Source: Microbacterium sp. (GTDB taxonomy: Bacteria; Actinomycetota; Actinomycetes; Actinomycetales; Microbacteriaceae). From it: DNA of 64,000 bases. The notes under the pieces are model-generated. The model worked only from the letters and a program-made list of their open reading frames with translations, ran no database searches and was not told the origin of the DNA. A program made the translations under genes and the position numbers. This document shows positions 15,718-23,981 of this stretch, piece by piece. Positions within the stretch are counted from its first letter, which is position 1; each line of letters opens with the position of its first letter. Location: positions 1-64,000 of the forward strand of contig JAEKKN010000018.1 of NCBI GenBank assembly GCA_019510305.1, given 5' to 3'.

Positions 15718-16464
15718 ATGACCAAGCAGTCCATCTTCGGACGAATCTCGACCCTCGTCCGCGCGAACATCAACGCGCTCCTCGACTCCGCCGAGGACCC
15801 GCAGAAGATGATCGACCAGCTCGTCCGCGACTACACGAACAACATCGCCGATGCAGAGTCGGCGATCGCGGAGACCATCGGCAACCTGCGCCTGCTCGAG
15901 CGCGACCACGAGGAAGACGTCCAGTCGGCGACCGAGTGGGGCAACAAGGCGCTCGCCGCGAGCCGCAAGGCCGACGAGATGCGCACCGCGGGCAACGCGG
16001 CGGACGCAGACAAGTTCGACAGTCTCGCCAAGATCGCGCTGCAGCGCCAGATCAGCTCGGAGCGCGAGGCGTCGGCGGCGGAGCCGCAGATCGCGTCGCA
16101 GACCGAGATCGTCGACAAGCTCAAGTCGGGCCTCAACGGCATGAAGGAGAAGCTCGGCGAGCTGAAGACCAAGCGCAGCGAACTGCTGGCTCGCGCGAAG
16201 GTCGCCGAGGCTCAGACCAAGGTGCAGGACGCGGTCGGCTCGATCAACGTGCTCGACCCGACCAGCGAACTGGGCCGTTTCGAAGACAAGGTCCGCCGCC
16301 AGGAGGCTCTTGCTCAGGGCAAGGCCGAGCTTGCGGCATCCAGCCTCGACGCGCAGTTCGAGAGCCTCGAGGACCTCGGTGAGCTCACCGAGGTGGAGGC
16401 ACGCCTCGCTGAGCTCAAGGCGGGCGGCACCGCCGCTCCGCAGCAGGCCATCGAAGGCTCCTGA
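15718..16464 (+). CDS. pspA: PspA/IM30 (ESCRT-III-like) membrane-stress protein
   Basis: 248 residues, almost entirely alpha-helical coiled coil. The start MTKQSIFGRISTLVRANINALLDSAEDPQKMIDQLVRDY is typical of the PspA N-terminal helices, in particular the conserved AEDPxKMIDQ. PspA/Vipp1 proteins polymerise on the inner face of damaged membranes. AAAGGAA precedes the ATG. It lies 55 bases after the TPM gene on the same strand, and the hairpin at 16473 ends the pair. The pairing suggests a membrane or envelope maintenance role for both. Confidence 0.9.
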   Translation: MTKQSIFGRISTLVRANINALLDSAEDPQKMIDQLVRDYTNNIADAESAIAETIGNLRLLERDHEEDVQSATEWGNKALAASRKADEMRTAGNAADADKFDSLAKIALQRQISSEREASAAEPQIASQTEIVDKLKSGLNGMKEKLGELKTKRSELLARAKVAEAQTKVQDAVGSINVLDPTSELGRFEDKVRRQEALAQGKAELAASSLDAQFESLEDLGELTEVEARLAELKAGGTAAPQQAIEGS

Positions 16465-16472
16465 CACACCCT

Positions 16473-16511
16473 GCGGATGCCTCGGACCGTGGTCCGAGGC
16501 ATCCGCTCTTT
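16473..16511 (+). terminator. Rho-independent-type terminator after pspA
   Basis: Sixteen perfectly paired bases (GCGGATGCCTCGGACC with GGTCCGAGGCATCCGC) around a two-base loop, followed by TCTTT. It lies nine bases after the pspA stop and just before the Shine-Dalgarno sequence of the next gene, so it separates the two units. Confidence 0.85.
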
Positions 16512-16530
16512 CCCTCTGGAGGCACCCGTG

Positions 16531-17331
16531 GTGCGTTTCCTCGTCGTCCCGCAGTGGCAGGGCTCCCCCGCCACCAGGGCAATGCTCCTCGTCGACGGAG
16601 CCACCGCGATCGCCGGAGATCTGCCGCGCGCGGCGACGACGGTGCTCGACGTCCCGGTAGAGGCGGGTGAGTCTCTGGGCACCGGCGTACGCCGGCTGAG
16701 CTCGCTGCTGCGAACTCGTGAGCTCGTCGCCGAGGCGATGACCGCCGACACCGTGGTGATCGGCGGCGACTGCAGCGTCACCGCCGCCGCTCTCGCGGCG
16801 CTCCCAGGCGGCACAGACGACCTCGCGGTCGTCTGGTGCGACGCCCACGCCGATATGAACACCCCCGAGTCCTCACCTTCGGGCGCGTTCTCCGGGATGG
16901 CTCTGCGCGCCGTACTCGGCGAAGGAGAGCCTCAGCTGGCGCTCTCACCGGGAGTTCCGCGCAATCGGGTCGTCACGGTGGGCATGCGCAACCTCGACGA
17001 TGAAGAAGTCGCACAGGTCGACGGGCTGACCTCGCTCTCCGTCTCAGACCTCGATTCGGCGGATGCTGTCGCCGATGCCGTCGCGGCGACGGGTGCTCGC
17101 AGGGTGTGGGTGCACATCGACGTCGACGTGCTCGACCCGGCCGAGCTGTCCGGAGTGTCGGAGGCCGCGCCTTTCGGCCTCACCACGTCGGCGTTGAGCA
17201 CCGCGATCCGCCGGCTGCGCGACCGCGTGCCTCTGGCCGGTGCCACGATCTCGGGCTTCGCGCCGCGCACGCCCGCCGACGCCGTCGACGATCTCGGCGC
17301 TCTTCTCCGACTCGTCGGTGCCGTGGCGTGA
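16531..17331 (+). CDS. Arginase/agmatinase/formimidoylglutamase-family hydrolase
   Basis: 266 residues of the ureohydrolase fold. The manganese-binding motifs are present: VIGGDCSVTAAAL, WCDAHADMNTPESS and WVHIDVDVLDPAELSG. The arginase DxHxD becomes DAHAD, and the late DxD is intact. Overall similarity is to divergent actinobacterial arginase-family proteins, so the guanidino substrate cannot be assigned. GGAGG at 16518-16522 serves GTG 16531 (eight-base gap) or GTG 16528. The stop overlaps the next gene's GTG (GTGA), so the two are translationally coupled. Confidence 0.85.
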   Translation: MRFLVVPQWQGSPATRAMLLVDGATAIAGDLPRAATTVLDVPVEAGESLGTGVRRLSSLLRTRELVAEAMTADTVVIGGDCSVTAAALAALPGGTDDLAVVWCDAHADMNTPESSPSGAFSGMALRAVLGEGEPQLALSPGVPRNRVVTVGMRNLDDEEVAQVDGLTSLSVSDLDSADAVADAVAATGARRVWVHIDVDVLDPAELSGVSEAAPFGLTTSALSTAIRRLRDRVPLAGATISGFAPRTPADAVDDLGALLRLVGAVA

Positions 17332-17780
17332 CCGACGACTGGCGCCCTGCGGCAGAGGCCGCTCTCGCACGCGGACGCCGTGTCGACCGGCGCATCCCGT
17401 CGTTCCTCCTGCGCTCTCCCCTCAGCCGGATCGGCTACTGGTGGGGCACTGCGGTCGGGTGGGTCTGGGGATCGATGTGGAGCACAGGACCTGTGGAACG
17501 GCGCAATGGGCTCTGGATCTTCCGCGGCATGCCGGGCTGGACGTACAACCGCGGCGGTGTCTGCGTGGGCGGGTGCTTCCTCACGGGCGACGCCAGGCCG
17601 AGCGACGCCATCCTGCGACACGAGGCCGTGCACAAGGCGCAGTGGCTGCGGTACGGGTTCCTGATGCCGGTCCTGTACCTGTTCGCCGGCCGCGACCCGC
17701 TGCGCAACCGCTTCGAGATCGAAGCAGGGCTGGAGGACGGCAACTACGTCCGCCGCTCCGGCGCCGATCGTCAGCGCTGA
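17328..17780 (+). CDS. Uncharacterised HExxH protein
   Basis: 150 residues from a GTG that overlaps the arginase-family stop. The N-terminal half is Trp/Gly-rich (IGYWWGTAVGWVWGSMW, NGLWIFRGMPGWTYNRGG). A VCVGGCFLTG segment follows. Then comes ILRHEAVHKAQWLRYG, a perfect HExxH zinc-metallopeptidase motif, followed after a hydrophobic stretch by NRFEIEAGLEDG, which could supply the third ligand as in gluzincins. Homologues in related genomes are, as I recall, often labelled Fe-S oxidoreductase, which the sequence does not support. The function is unknown. A minimal membrane-associated metalloprotease is one possibility. It converges on the siderophore-interacting-protein gene with a 10-base overlap. 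Confidence 0.7.
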   Translation: MTDDWRPAAEAALARGRRVDRRIPSFLLRSPLSRIGYWWGTAVGWVWGSMWSTGPVERRNGLWIFRGMPGWTYNRGGVCVGGCFLTGDARPSDAILRHEAVHKAQWLRYGFLMPVLYLFAGRDPLRNRFEIEAGLEDGNYVRRSGADRQR

Positions 17781-18235
17781 AGCAGGCCGAAGCGCTCGGG
17801 GACCCGGATCTGCGTCGGCTGGACACCCAGCTCAGAGGTCAGGTGGTCGACGATGTCCGCCGTGCCCAGGAATCCGCCGAGCAGCGTGACGTGCGTCTCG
17901 ACCTCGTCATCGCACAGCATCTCGTCGGCCCAGGCGCAGGTCGCCCGCGCCAGCGCCTCGCCCGGCGCGCACGCTCGGCCGGTGCCGGGGGCGCCGGAGC
18001 GCTCACCGCGGGCGAGCCAGGTCACGGTCATGCGACCGGGCGCCTCGACACGTGAGATGTCTGCGGACTCCGGCACCTCGATGAAGATCCGTCCCGACGC
18101 GCACAGCGGCAGCGTCGCGAGGAACGCCTCGAGCTCGAGCAGCGAACTCTCATCGGCCGTCACCAGATGATGCGCACGGCGACGTGCCGCGCGGCGCTCC
18201 GCGCGTGTGCTGCGAGTGTCGAGAGAGGTGCTCAT
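17771..18235 (-). CDS. Stand-alone siderophore-interacting protein (SIP) domain
   Basis: 154 residues. The match is to the C-terminal NADPH-binding SIP domain: HHLVTADESSLLELEAFLATLP, RIFIEVPE, WADEMLCDDEVETHVTLLGGF. A full-length SIP ferric-siderophore reductase is nearly twice as long and has an N-terminal FAD-binding barrel, which is absent here. It may work with a separate reductase or a siderophore. An IdeR/DtxR-like box 25 bases upstream predicts iron repression. The N-terminus is rich in arginine. The start at ATG 18235 follows a -10-like TACGAT at 18245-18250. Confidence 0.8.
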   Translation of the reverse strand: MSTSLDTRSTRAERRAARRRAHHLVTADESSLLELEAFLATLPLCASGRIFIEVPESADISRVEAPGRMTVTWLARGERSGAPGTGRACAPGEALARATCAWADEMLCDDEVETHVTLLGGFLGTADIVDHLTSELGVQPTQIRVPERFGLLQR

Positions 18236-18259
18236 GATGGCTCTATCGTATCACCCAGC

Positions 18260-18278
18260 CAAGGCTTGCCTAACCTTG
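18260..18278 (-). promoter_or_regulatory. IdeR/DtxR-like iron box before the SIP gene
   Basis: On the minus strand it reads CAAGGTTAGGCAAGCCTTG, matching 13 of 19 positions of the DtxR/IdeR consensus TTAGGTTAGGCTAACCTAA and keeping the AGGTTAGGC core. It overlaps where a -35 would sit for the TACGAT -10 at 18245-18250. Iron-bound repressor here should block transcription of the SIP gene. The box also overlaps the stop codon of the upstream phosphatase gene. Confidence 0.65.
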
Positions 18279-18989
18279 CGTTGCGGGTTCGACCAGCGTC
18301 GCCCTCAGGGAATCCAGTTCGGCATGCGTCATCCCGTTCGTGCGGAGATAACCGGCGGCCGATCCCCATCGCTCGTCGACCTTCTCGAGGAGGGCGCGCA
18401 TCACGCGAGCCGGTGACTGGGTCGCGAGAGCGACAACGTGCACCGCTTCGGGATGCTGCGCACGCAGGTACGCGGCGATGCGCTGCGTCCGCTCCCTCGG
18501 CAGCTGCGATTCGGTGAGGGCGTAGTCGGCGATGATCGCCTCACGGTCGGCATCGACCGCCGCGAGCGCGAGGGCCACGGTGACGCCGGTGCGGTCCTTC
18601 CCCACCGTGCAGTGCACGAGCGTCGTCTCACCGGTGGCGATGATCCGGATCGCCTCCACGAGACGCTCCCCGCTCTCCTCGAGCAGATGAAGATAGAGGT
18701 CGTCGAGGCTCGTGTCGGCTTCGAAGAACGAGCGCACGGAACCGAGGAACAGCGGCAGATGCGTGGTCGCGGGGCCGACGATCTCGGTCGGCTCAGCCGC
18801 GATCTCCTCACCGTCGCGCAGGTCGACGATGTGCGAGACCCGTTCGCTCAGGGCACTCGCACCTGCGGGCGTCGCGCCCGACAGCTGCCCCGAGCGCAGC
18901 AGTACGCCCGCCCGGATCCGGCCGCCCGCGGCGGGGATGCCGCCGACGTCCCGGACGTTCGCGACTCCCTCGACGTCGAGGACCGTCAT
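18270..18989 (-). CDS. Tyrosine-protein phosphatase (MptpB/Lip-like)
   Basis: 239 residues. The phosphatase P-loop VHCTVGKDRTGVTVAL (Cys-x5-Arg) is centred near residue 130. N-terminal GVANVRDVGG and LRSGQLS match the family of secreted or cytosolic dual-specificity-like phosphatases related to mycobacterial PtpB. HIVDLRDGEE and RIAAYLRAQHPE are further family blocks. The start at ATG 18989 overlaps the upstream stop by four bases (ATGA), giving translational coupling to the AhpD-like gene. Substrates could be phosphotyrosine proteins or phosphoinositides and are not predictable here. Confidence 0.88.
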   Translation of the reverse strand: MTVLDVEGVANVRDVGGIPAAGGRIRAGVLLRSGQLSGATPAGASALSERVSHIVDLRDGEEIAAEPTEIVGPATTHLPLFLGSVRSFFEADTSLDDLYLHLLEESGERLVEAIRIIATGETTLVHCTVGKDRTGVTVALALAAVDADREAIIADYALTESQLPRERTQRIAAYLRAQHPEAVHVVALATQSPARVMRALLEKVDERWGSAAGYLRTNGMTHAELDSLRATLVEPATQG

Positions 18990-19462
18990 ACCTGCGCCTG
19001 CGGCGAGCGCGGAGGCACCGGGTAGCGCCCCGCGATGACGATCCGGTTGAACGCGTTGATCGACACGCACGCCCAGCTCAGTGCCGCATACTCCTTCTCG
19101 GTGAAGACGCTGCCGACCCGGTCGTAGACCTCGTCGGAGATCCCGTCCTCGGCGATGAAGGTGAAGGCCTCGGCCAGTTCCAGAGCGGCGCGCTCGCGTT
19201 CCGTGAAGACGCCGCTCTCGCGCCAGGCGGCGATCTGCATGAGCTCATCCGCGTCGAGGCCCGCTTTGAGCGCACGGTCGACGTGGATACGGGTGCAGAA
19301 GCTGCATCCGTTGAGTTGAGAGCAATGGAGCATGACCAGCTCCTTGAGCCGGTCGTCGATGCCGTTCGCCGCGCAGATGTCGCCGACGGTCTTCGAGAAC
19401 TCGTCGAGGGCGTGATAGGCGGCCGGTTCGGTCTTGGAGAGGTGCACTCGCGTCTCGCTCAT
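18986..19462 (-). CDS. Carboxymuconolactone decarboxylase/AhpD-like protein
   Basis: 158 residues of the AhpD-like fold. The redox-active pair is in LNGCSFCTRIHVDRALKAGL (CxxC followed by a histidine three residues later), as in AhpD-type alkylhydroperoxidases. Upstream LKELVMLHCSQ and downstream LDADELMQIAAWRES complete the family pattern. It likely acts as a thiol peroxidase or reductase partner. It is the first gene of a two-gene unit with the tyrosine phosphatase. The 171 bases upstream (19463-19633) are A/T-rich for this genome and hold the divergent promoters; no palindrome was recognised there. Confidence 0.85.
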   Translation of the reverse strand: MSETRVHLSKTEPAAYHALDEFSKTVGDICAANGIDDRLKELVMLHCSQLNGCSFCTRIHVDRALKAGLDADELMQIAAWRESGVFTERERAALELAEAFTFIAEDGISDEVYDRVGSVFTEKEYAALSWACVSINAFNRIVIAGRYPVPPRSPQAQV

Positions 19463-19633
19463 GCCTCAATGATATTCGCCCCGCCGTAGGCGGCGGCCTG
19501 CGGAACGGACACCCCCAGAATGCGAATTGCACAGCAACACCGGCAATCAAATTGCATATATGGAGACAGTAGTCACAATTTGCTTGCCCGATTGCTCCGC
19601 AGTTTCGTCTGAGCAACATGTCGGGAGCAGAAT

Positions 19634-20545
19634 ATGCAGGTGGTGATCGACATCAGCGAGTTCAGCTATCTTCCCGCGCAGGCCGAGGTACTCGGGGTTC
19701 CGCTCCCCCGCGTCGAACGGCTCTCTCTCGAACTCCCCGACGGCCGGACCCTGAGCGCGCTGCGCTTCGGCACGGAATCCCCGCAGGTCACCCTCCTGCA
19801 CGGCGCGGGACTCAACGCCCACACGTGGGACACCACGGCGCTCGCGCTGCAGCGACCGCTACTCGCGATAGACCTGGCCGGCCACGGCGACTCCTCCTGG
19901 CGAGGCGATGCCGACTACACCGCCCGCCCGCTCGCCGCCGACGTCGCCCTGGCGCTCGATGCGTGGACCACGCATCCGCAGGTCGTCGTCGGGCAGTCGC
20001 TGGGCGGGCTCACCGCCGCCGCCCTCGCCGCGTCGCGTCCTGACCTCGTGTCCGAGATCATCGTGGTCGACATCACCCCCGGGATCGACGTCACCGCCGG
20101 CCCTGCGGCGCTTCGCGCCTTCTACGAGGGCCCGACCGACTTCGCCACGCGTGAGGAACTCGTCGACAAGGCGATCTCTCTCGGGTTCGGCGGCACCCGC
20201 CCTGAGACGGAGCGCGGCGTCTTCCTCAACACGCGTGTCCGCCCGGACGGTCGCATCGAGTGGAAGCATCATTTCGCGCATCTCGCCGCGCAGGCTCTCG
20301 CCGCACACGATGCGGGAAGCGCCGCAGCGCCCTCGGTCCTGCACGAGACCGGATGGGCGGATCTCGCGGAAGTGTCTGCGCCGATCACTCTGGTCAGGGC
20401 GACGGGCGGCTTCGTCAGCGAAGCGGATGCCGACGAATTCCTGCGCCGCGTCCCCGCCGCGCGCGCGATCACTGTGAACGCCACCCACAATGTGCAGGAG
20501 ACCGCCCCCGCCGAGCTCGCCGCCCTCGTCTCCGCTGTTTTGTGA
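19634..20545 (+). CDS. Alpha/beta hydrolase
   Basis: 303 residues. The oxyanion-hole segment LLHGAGLNAHTWD, the AIDLAGHGDSSW loop, the nucleophile elbow VVVGQSLGGLTAAAL (serine near residue 121), and a late histidine in VNATHNVQETAP complete a Ser-Asp-His triad. The fold matches the Abhydrolase_1 family without pointing to a substrate. There is no signal peptide, so it acts in the cytoplasm. It lies 91 bases ahead of the peptide-type ABC operon on the same strand and might act on the imported compound. Confidence 0.85.
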   Translation: MQVVIDISEFSYLPAQAEVLGVPLPRVERLSLELPDGRTLSALRFGTESPQVTLLHGAGLNAHTWDTTALALQRPLLAIDLAGHGDSSWRGDADYTARPLAADVALALDAWTTHPQVVVGQSLGGLTAAALAASRPDLVSEIIVVDITPGIDVTAGPAALRAFYEGPTDFATREELVDKAISLGFGGTRPETERGVFLNTRVRPDGRIEWKHHFAHLAAQALAAHDAGSAAAPSVLHETGWADLAEVSAPITLVRATGGFVSEADADEFLRRVPAARAITVNATHNVQETAPAELAALVSAVL

Positions 20546-20636
20546 CCTTCCGTTCCGTTCCCGACCCGTACCCGCTCACCCGATCCCTAGGCTCGACCCA
20601 CCGGCACACAGCACCTGCCGACCGAGAGGAAACCCC

Positions 20637-22157
20637 ATGTTCCGTCGCACCCGACGAATCGCGCTGATCTCGGCGATCGCGGCCACCGCCGTGATCCTCA
20701 GCGCCTGCACCGGTTCCGCCGCTCCCGAACCGGAGGCGACATCCACCGGAAAGCCCGATCCCGATGCCACGCTGCAGGTCGGCCTGGTACTCGAGCCCAC
20801 CAACCTCGACATCCGTCACACCAGTGGCGCCGCCCTCGAGCAGATCCTCATCGACAACATCTACGAGGGGCTGGTCAGCCGCACGGAAGACAACGAGATC
20901 GAGGGACGCCTCGCGTCGGACTACGAGGTCTCCTCCGATGGCCTGACCTACACGTTCACGCTGAACGACGGCATCGCCTTCCACAGCGGAACGGCGCTCA
21001 CCTCCGCCGACGTGGTCGCGTCGTACGAAGCGGTCCGCACCGACGCCACCGTGCAGGGGAACGCGGAGTTCGCCGATGTCGCATCCATCACCGCTCCCGA
21101 TGCCGCGACCGTCCAGATCGTGCTGAACAAGCCGAACCAGAACTTCCTCTTCGCACTCACCGGCCCCGCCGGTCTGGTGTTCCAGACCGGCGACACCACC
21201 GACCTCAAGACGGCAGAGAACGGCACCGGTCCCTTCACGCTCACCCGGTGGAACAAGGGCAGCGCGATCACGTTCGCGCGCAACGACTCGTACTGGGGCG
21301 AGAAGGCCGGAGTCGCAGAGGTCGAGTTCCAGTACATCCCCGACTTCACGGCGGGCGTGAACACAGCGCTCGATGGCGGCGTGCAGGTGCTCACCGCCGT
21401 CGACCCGAACCTCGTCACGGAGTTCGAGGGCGCCGACTTCACGCTCACGACCGGCCGCACGACCGACAAGGCGACCTTGGCCTTCAACAACGCCAAGGCG
21501 CCTCTCGACGACGTCCGGGTGCGCGAGGCGCTGCGGCTCGCCATCGACCACGAAGCACTCGTGGAGGCGGTCGGCGCAGGCACGACTCTGTACGGTCCGA
21601 TCCCCGAGCTCGACCCCGGATACCAGGACCTGTCCGACGTGATCTCCTACGACCCGGAGAAGGCCAAAGCGCTTCTCAAGGAGGCCGGCCAGGAAGACCT
21701 CGAACTCACTCTGACGATTCCGGCGTTCTACGGCACGACCGTCCCCAAGGTGCTCATCTCGGACTTCGCGAAGGTAGGCGTCACGCTCGACGTCGACTCC
21801 GTCGAGTTCCCCGCCTGGCTCGAAGACGTGTACACGAACCATGACTACGACCTGAGCTTCGTGCTGCACGTCGAGCCGCGCGACTTCGGCAACTTCGCCA
21901 ACCCCGACTACTACTTCGGCTACGACAACCCCGAGGTGCAGAGCCTGTACACGAAGGCGCTGGAGACGGTCGATGCCGATGAGTCGGCGAAGCTGCTGGC
22001 GCAGGCGGCGAAGATCGTCTCGGAGGACCACGCCGCCGACTGGCTCTACAACGGTGAGACGATCACGGCGGTCAGCCCGCTGGTCTCCGGCTTCCCGAAG
22101 GACTCGATCAACTCGCGCATCGACCTGGCGGGCGTCACCGTCAGCTCCGAGAAATAG
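20637..22157 (+). CDS. ABC transporter substrate-binding lipoprotein, family 5
   Basis: 506 residues. The N-terminus (MFRRTRRIALISAIAATAVILSACTGSA) is a lipoprotein signal with the lipobox LSAC, so the mature protein is anchored by a lipidated cysteine. The SBP_bac_5 (DppA/OppA/NikA) fold follows: LVLEPTNLDIRHTSG, LASDYEVSSDGLTYTFTLNDG, IAFHSGTALTSADVVASY, VREALRLAIDHEALVEAV and the C-terminal SEDHAADWLYN. Peptides, nickel chelates or sugars are possible ligands. GAGAGGAAAC precedes the ATG. It is the first gene of a five-gene operon. Confidence 0.92.
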   Translation: MFRRTRRIALISAIAATAVILSACTGSAAPEPEATSTGKPDPDATLQVGLVLEPTNLDIRHTSGAALEQILIDNIYEGLVSRTEDNEIEGRLASDYEVSSDGLTYTFTLNDGIAFHSGTALTSADVVASYEAVRTDATVQGNAEFADVASITAPDAATVQIVLNKPNQNFLFALTGPAGLVFQTGDTTDLKTAENGTGPFTLTRWNKGSAITFARNDSYWGEKAGVAEVEFQYIPDFTAGVNTALDGGVQVLTAVDPNLVTEFEGADFTLTTGRTTDKATLAFNNAKAPLDDVRVREALRLAIDHEALVEAVGAGTTLYGPIPELDPGYQDLSDVISYDPEKAKALLKEAGQEDLELTLTIPAFYGTTVPKVLISDFAKVGVTLDVDSVEFPAWLEDVYTNHDYDLSFVLHVEPRDFGNFANPDYYFGYDNPEVQSLYTKALETVDADESAKLLAQAAKIVSEDHAADWLYNGETITAVSPLVSGFPKDSINSRIDLAGVTVSSEK

Positions 22158-22164
22158 CCGCGAT

Positions 22165-23115
22165 TTGCTCCGCTACGCGCTCGTCCGAGGAGCCCTGCTG
22201 ATCGCAGGGCTCCTCGTGTCGAGCGTGCTCATCTTCCTCACTCTCCGCGTCTTCCCCGGAGACGTGGCCCAGCTCATCGCGGGCACGCAGGCATCCGCCG
22301 CCGAGGTCGAGGCGCTTCGGGAGTCCCTGGGGCTGAATCGGCCGCTGCCTCAGCAGTACGCCGAATGGATCGGCGGCATCCTGCACGGGGATCTCGGCAC
22401 TTCACTTCTCTCGGGGGCGTCGGTCGGCGAAGAACTCGCCCTCAAGGCTCAGGTCACGGTCCCGCTCGGGCTTCTCGCGCTGCTGATCGCGATGTTGATC
22501 GCCGTTCCCTTCGGCGTGCTCTCCGCACTGCAGCGCGGGCGCCGTGCGGGCACCGCGCTCAGCGTCGGAGCACAGGCCCTGGCCGCTGTTCCCGTCGTAT
22601 GGGCGGGCATGATGCTGATCGTCGTGTTCTCCGTGTGGCTGGGATGGCTGCCGCCTCAGGGATTCCCCCGAACCGGCTGGTCCACCCCGGGGAAGGCTCT
22701 CGAATCGTTGATCCTCCCCGCCCTCACTATCGGCATCGTCGAGGGCGCCATGCTCATGCGCTTCGTACGAAGCGCGACCCTGCAGGCCGCAGGCCAGGAC
22801 TTCGTCCGCACGGCCGCTGCCAAGGGTCTCACCCGCACCCGGGCGCTGGTCCAGCACGGCATCCCCGCCGTCGGGTTGTCGATCATCACGGTGCTCGGGT
22901 TGCAGATCGCCGGCATCATCGTCGGCTCGGTCGTCATCGAACAGCTGTTCACGCTCCCCGGCATCGGGCGGATGCTGGTCGCAGACGTCGGCACGCGCGA
23001 CCTGATCAAGGTACAGAGCGAGCTGCTGGTGCTCACCGGATTCGTGCTGGTCGTCGGGTTCGTCGTCGACCTGCTGCACCGCGCCATCGACCCCCGCCAG
23101 CGGGAGGCCGCATGA
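22165..23115 (+). CDS. ABC transporter permease (DppB type)
   Basis: 316 residues from TTG 22165, seven bases after the previous stop. The N-terminal LRYALVRGALLIAGLLVSSV and LRVFPGDVAQLIAG, the GILHGDLGTSL segment, and the EAA loop (FVRTAAAKGLTRTRALVQHGIP) are diagnostic of BPD_transp_1 permeases of the dipeptide class. There are six predicted membrane helices. No ATG exists between the previous stop and the first helix, so the TTG is the best start. The stop overlaps the next ATG by four bases. Confidence 0.88.
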   Translation: MLRYALVRGALLIAGLLVSSVLIFLTLRVFPGDVAQLIAGTQASAAEVEALRESLGLNRPLPQQYAEWIGGILHGDLGTSLLSGASVGEELALKAQVTVPLGLLALLIAMLIAVPFGVLSALQRGRRAGTALSVGAQALAAVPVVWAGMMLIVVFSVWLGWLPPQGFPRTGWSTPGKALESLILPALTIGIVEGAMLMRFVRSATLQAAGQDFVRTAAAKGLTRTRALVQHGIPAVGLSIITVLGLQIAGIIVGSVVIEQLFTLPGIGRMLVADVGTRDLIKVQSELLVLTGFVLVVGFVVDLLHRAIDPRQREAA

Positions 23116-23981
23116 TCCCCCGCTGGCTGCACCGCCTGTGGGCCACCTCGACGGGTCGTTTCGGCCTGATCGTCGTGTCGGTCATCGCGCTGCTCGCCCT
23201 CGTCTCGCTGCTGTGGACGCCGTTCGACCCCCAGGCCTCGGAGATCAGAGACCGCTGGCTGCCGCCGAGCTGGCCGCACCTGCTCGGCACCGACGACACC
23301 GGCCGGGACATCCTCAGCCTGATCATGGCGGGTGCCCGCACCACGGTCTTCGTGAGCATCGGAGCGGGGGTCGTGGCCACGCTCGTCGGCGTCGTCCTGG
23401 CCTCGCTCGGCGCACTCACCGCACGATGGCTGCGCGAGACGATCGCGGTGCTCGTGGACATTCTCATCGCCTTCCCCGTGCTGCTCATCGCCATGATGAT
23501 CTCCTCCGTGTGGGGCGGCTCGCTCTGGGTCGTGATCTGGTCGGTCGGAATCGGCTTCGGCGTGAACATCGCCCGCGTCACGCGTCCCGAGCTGCGTCGG
23601 GTGCAGCAGAGCGACTTCGTTCTCGCCGCGCGCGCATCCGGACTCACGACGAGCCAGAATCTTCTGCGGCACCTGCTTCCCAACGTGGCCCCGGTGTTCA
23701 TCGTGCAGCTGTCGTGGTCGATGGCGGTCGCCGTGCTCGCCGAAGCCGGGCTCTCCTACCTCGGCTTCGGCGCCTCGGTCACAGAGCCCAGCTGGGGCCT
23801 GCTGCTCGCAGACCTGCAGCGCTACATCGGCGTCCATCCGCTCTCGGTCATCTGGCCCGGGCTCGCTATCACGCTCAGCGTGCTGGCCCTCAACCTCCTC
23901 GGCGACGGTCTGCGCGAAGCCACCGACCCCACGCTGCGCCACCGCGCGGCCGAAGTGCACACACCGGGGGTGGTCGCATGA
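23112..23981 (+). CDS. ABC transporter permease (DppC type)
   Basis: 289 residues. The short cytoplasmic N-terminus precedes helix 1 (FGLIVVSVIALLALVSLLW). HLLGTDDTGRDILSLIMAGARTTV is the DppC hallmark, and the EAA loop (FVLAARASGLTTSQNLLRHLLPN) contacts the ATPases. GLSYLGFG and PSWGLLLADLQ close the family pattern. It overlaps both neighbours by four bases (ATGA). Confidence 0.92.
   Translation: MIPRWLHRLWATSTGRFGLIVVSVIALLALVSLLWTPFDPQASEIRDRWLPPSWPHLLGTDDTGRDILSLIMAGARTTVFVSIGAGVVATLVGVVLASLGALTARWLRETIAVLVDILIAFPVLLIAMMISSVWGGSLWVVIWSVGIGFGVNIARVTRPELRRVQQSDFVLAARASGLTTSQNLLRHLLPNVAPVFIVQLSWSMAVAVLAEAGLSYLGFGASVTEPSWGLLLADLQRYIGVHPLSVIWPGLAITLSVLALNLLGDGLREATDPTLRHRAAEVHTPGVVA

Noticed and set aside
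20469..22031. 520-codon minus-strand frame opposite the ABC lipoprotein gene
   Set aside because: Same cause; the plus strand has a lipobox and the full SBP family-5 pattern.
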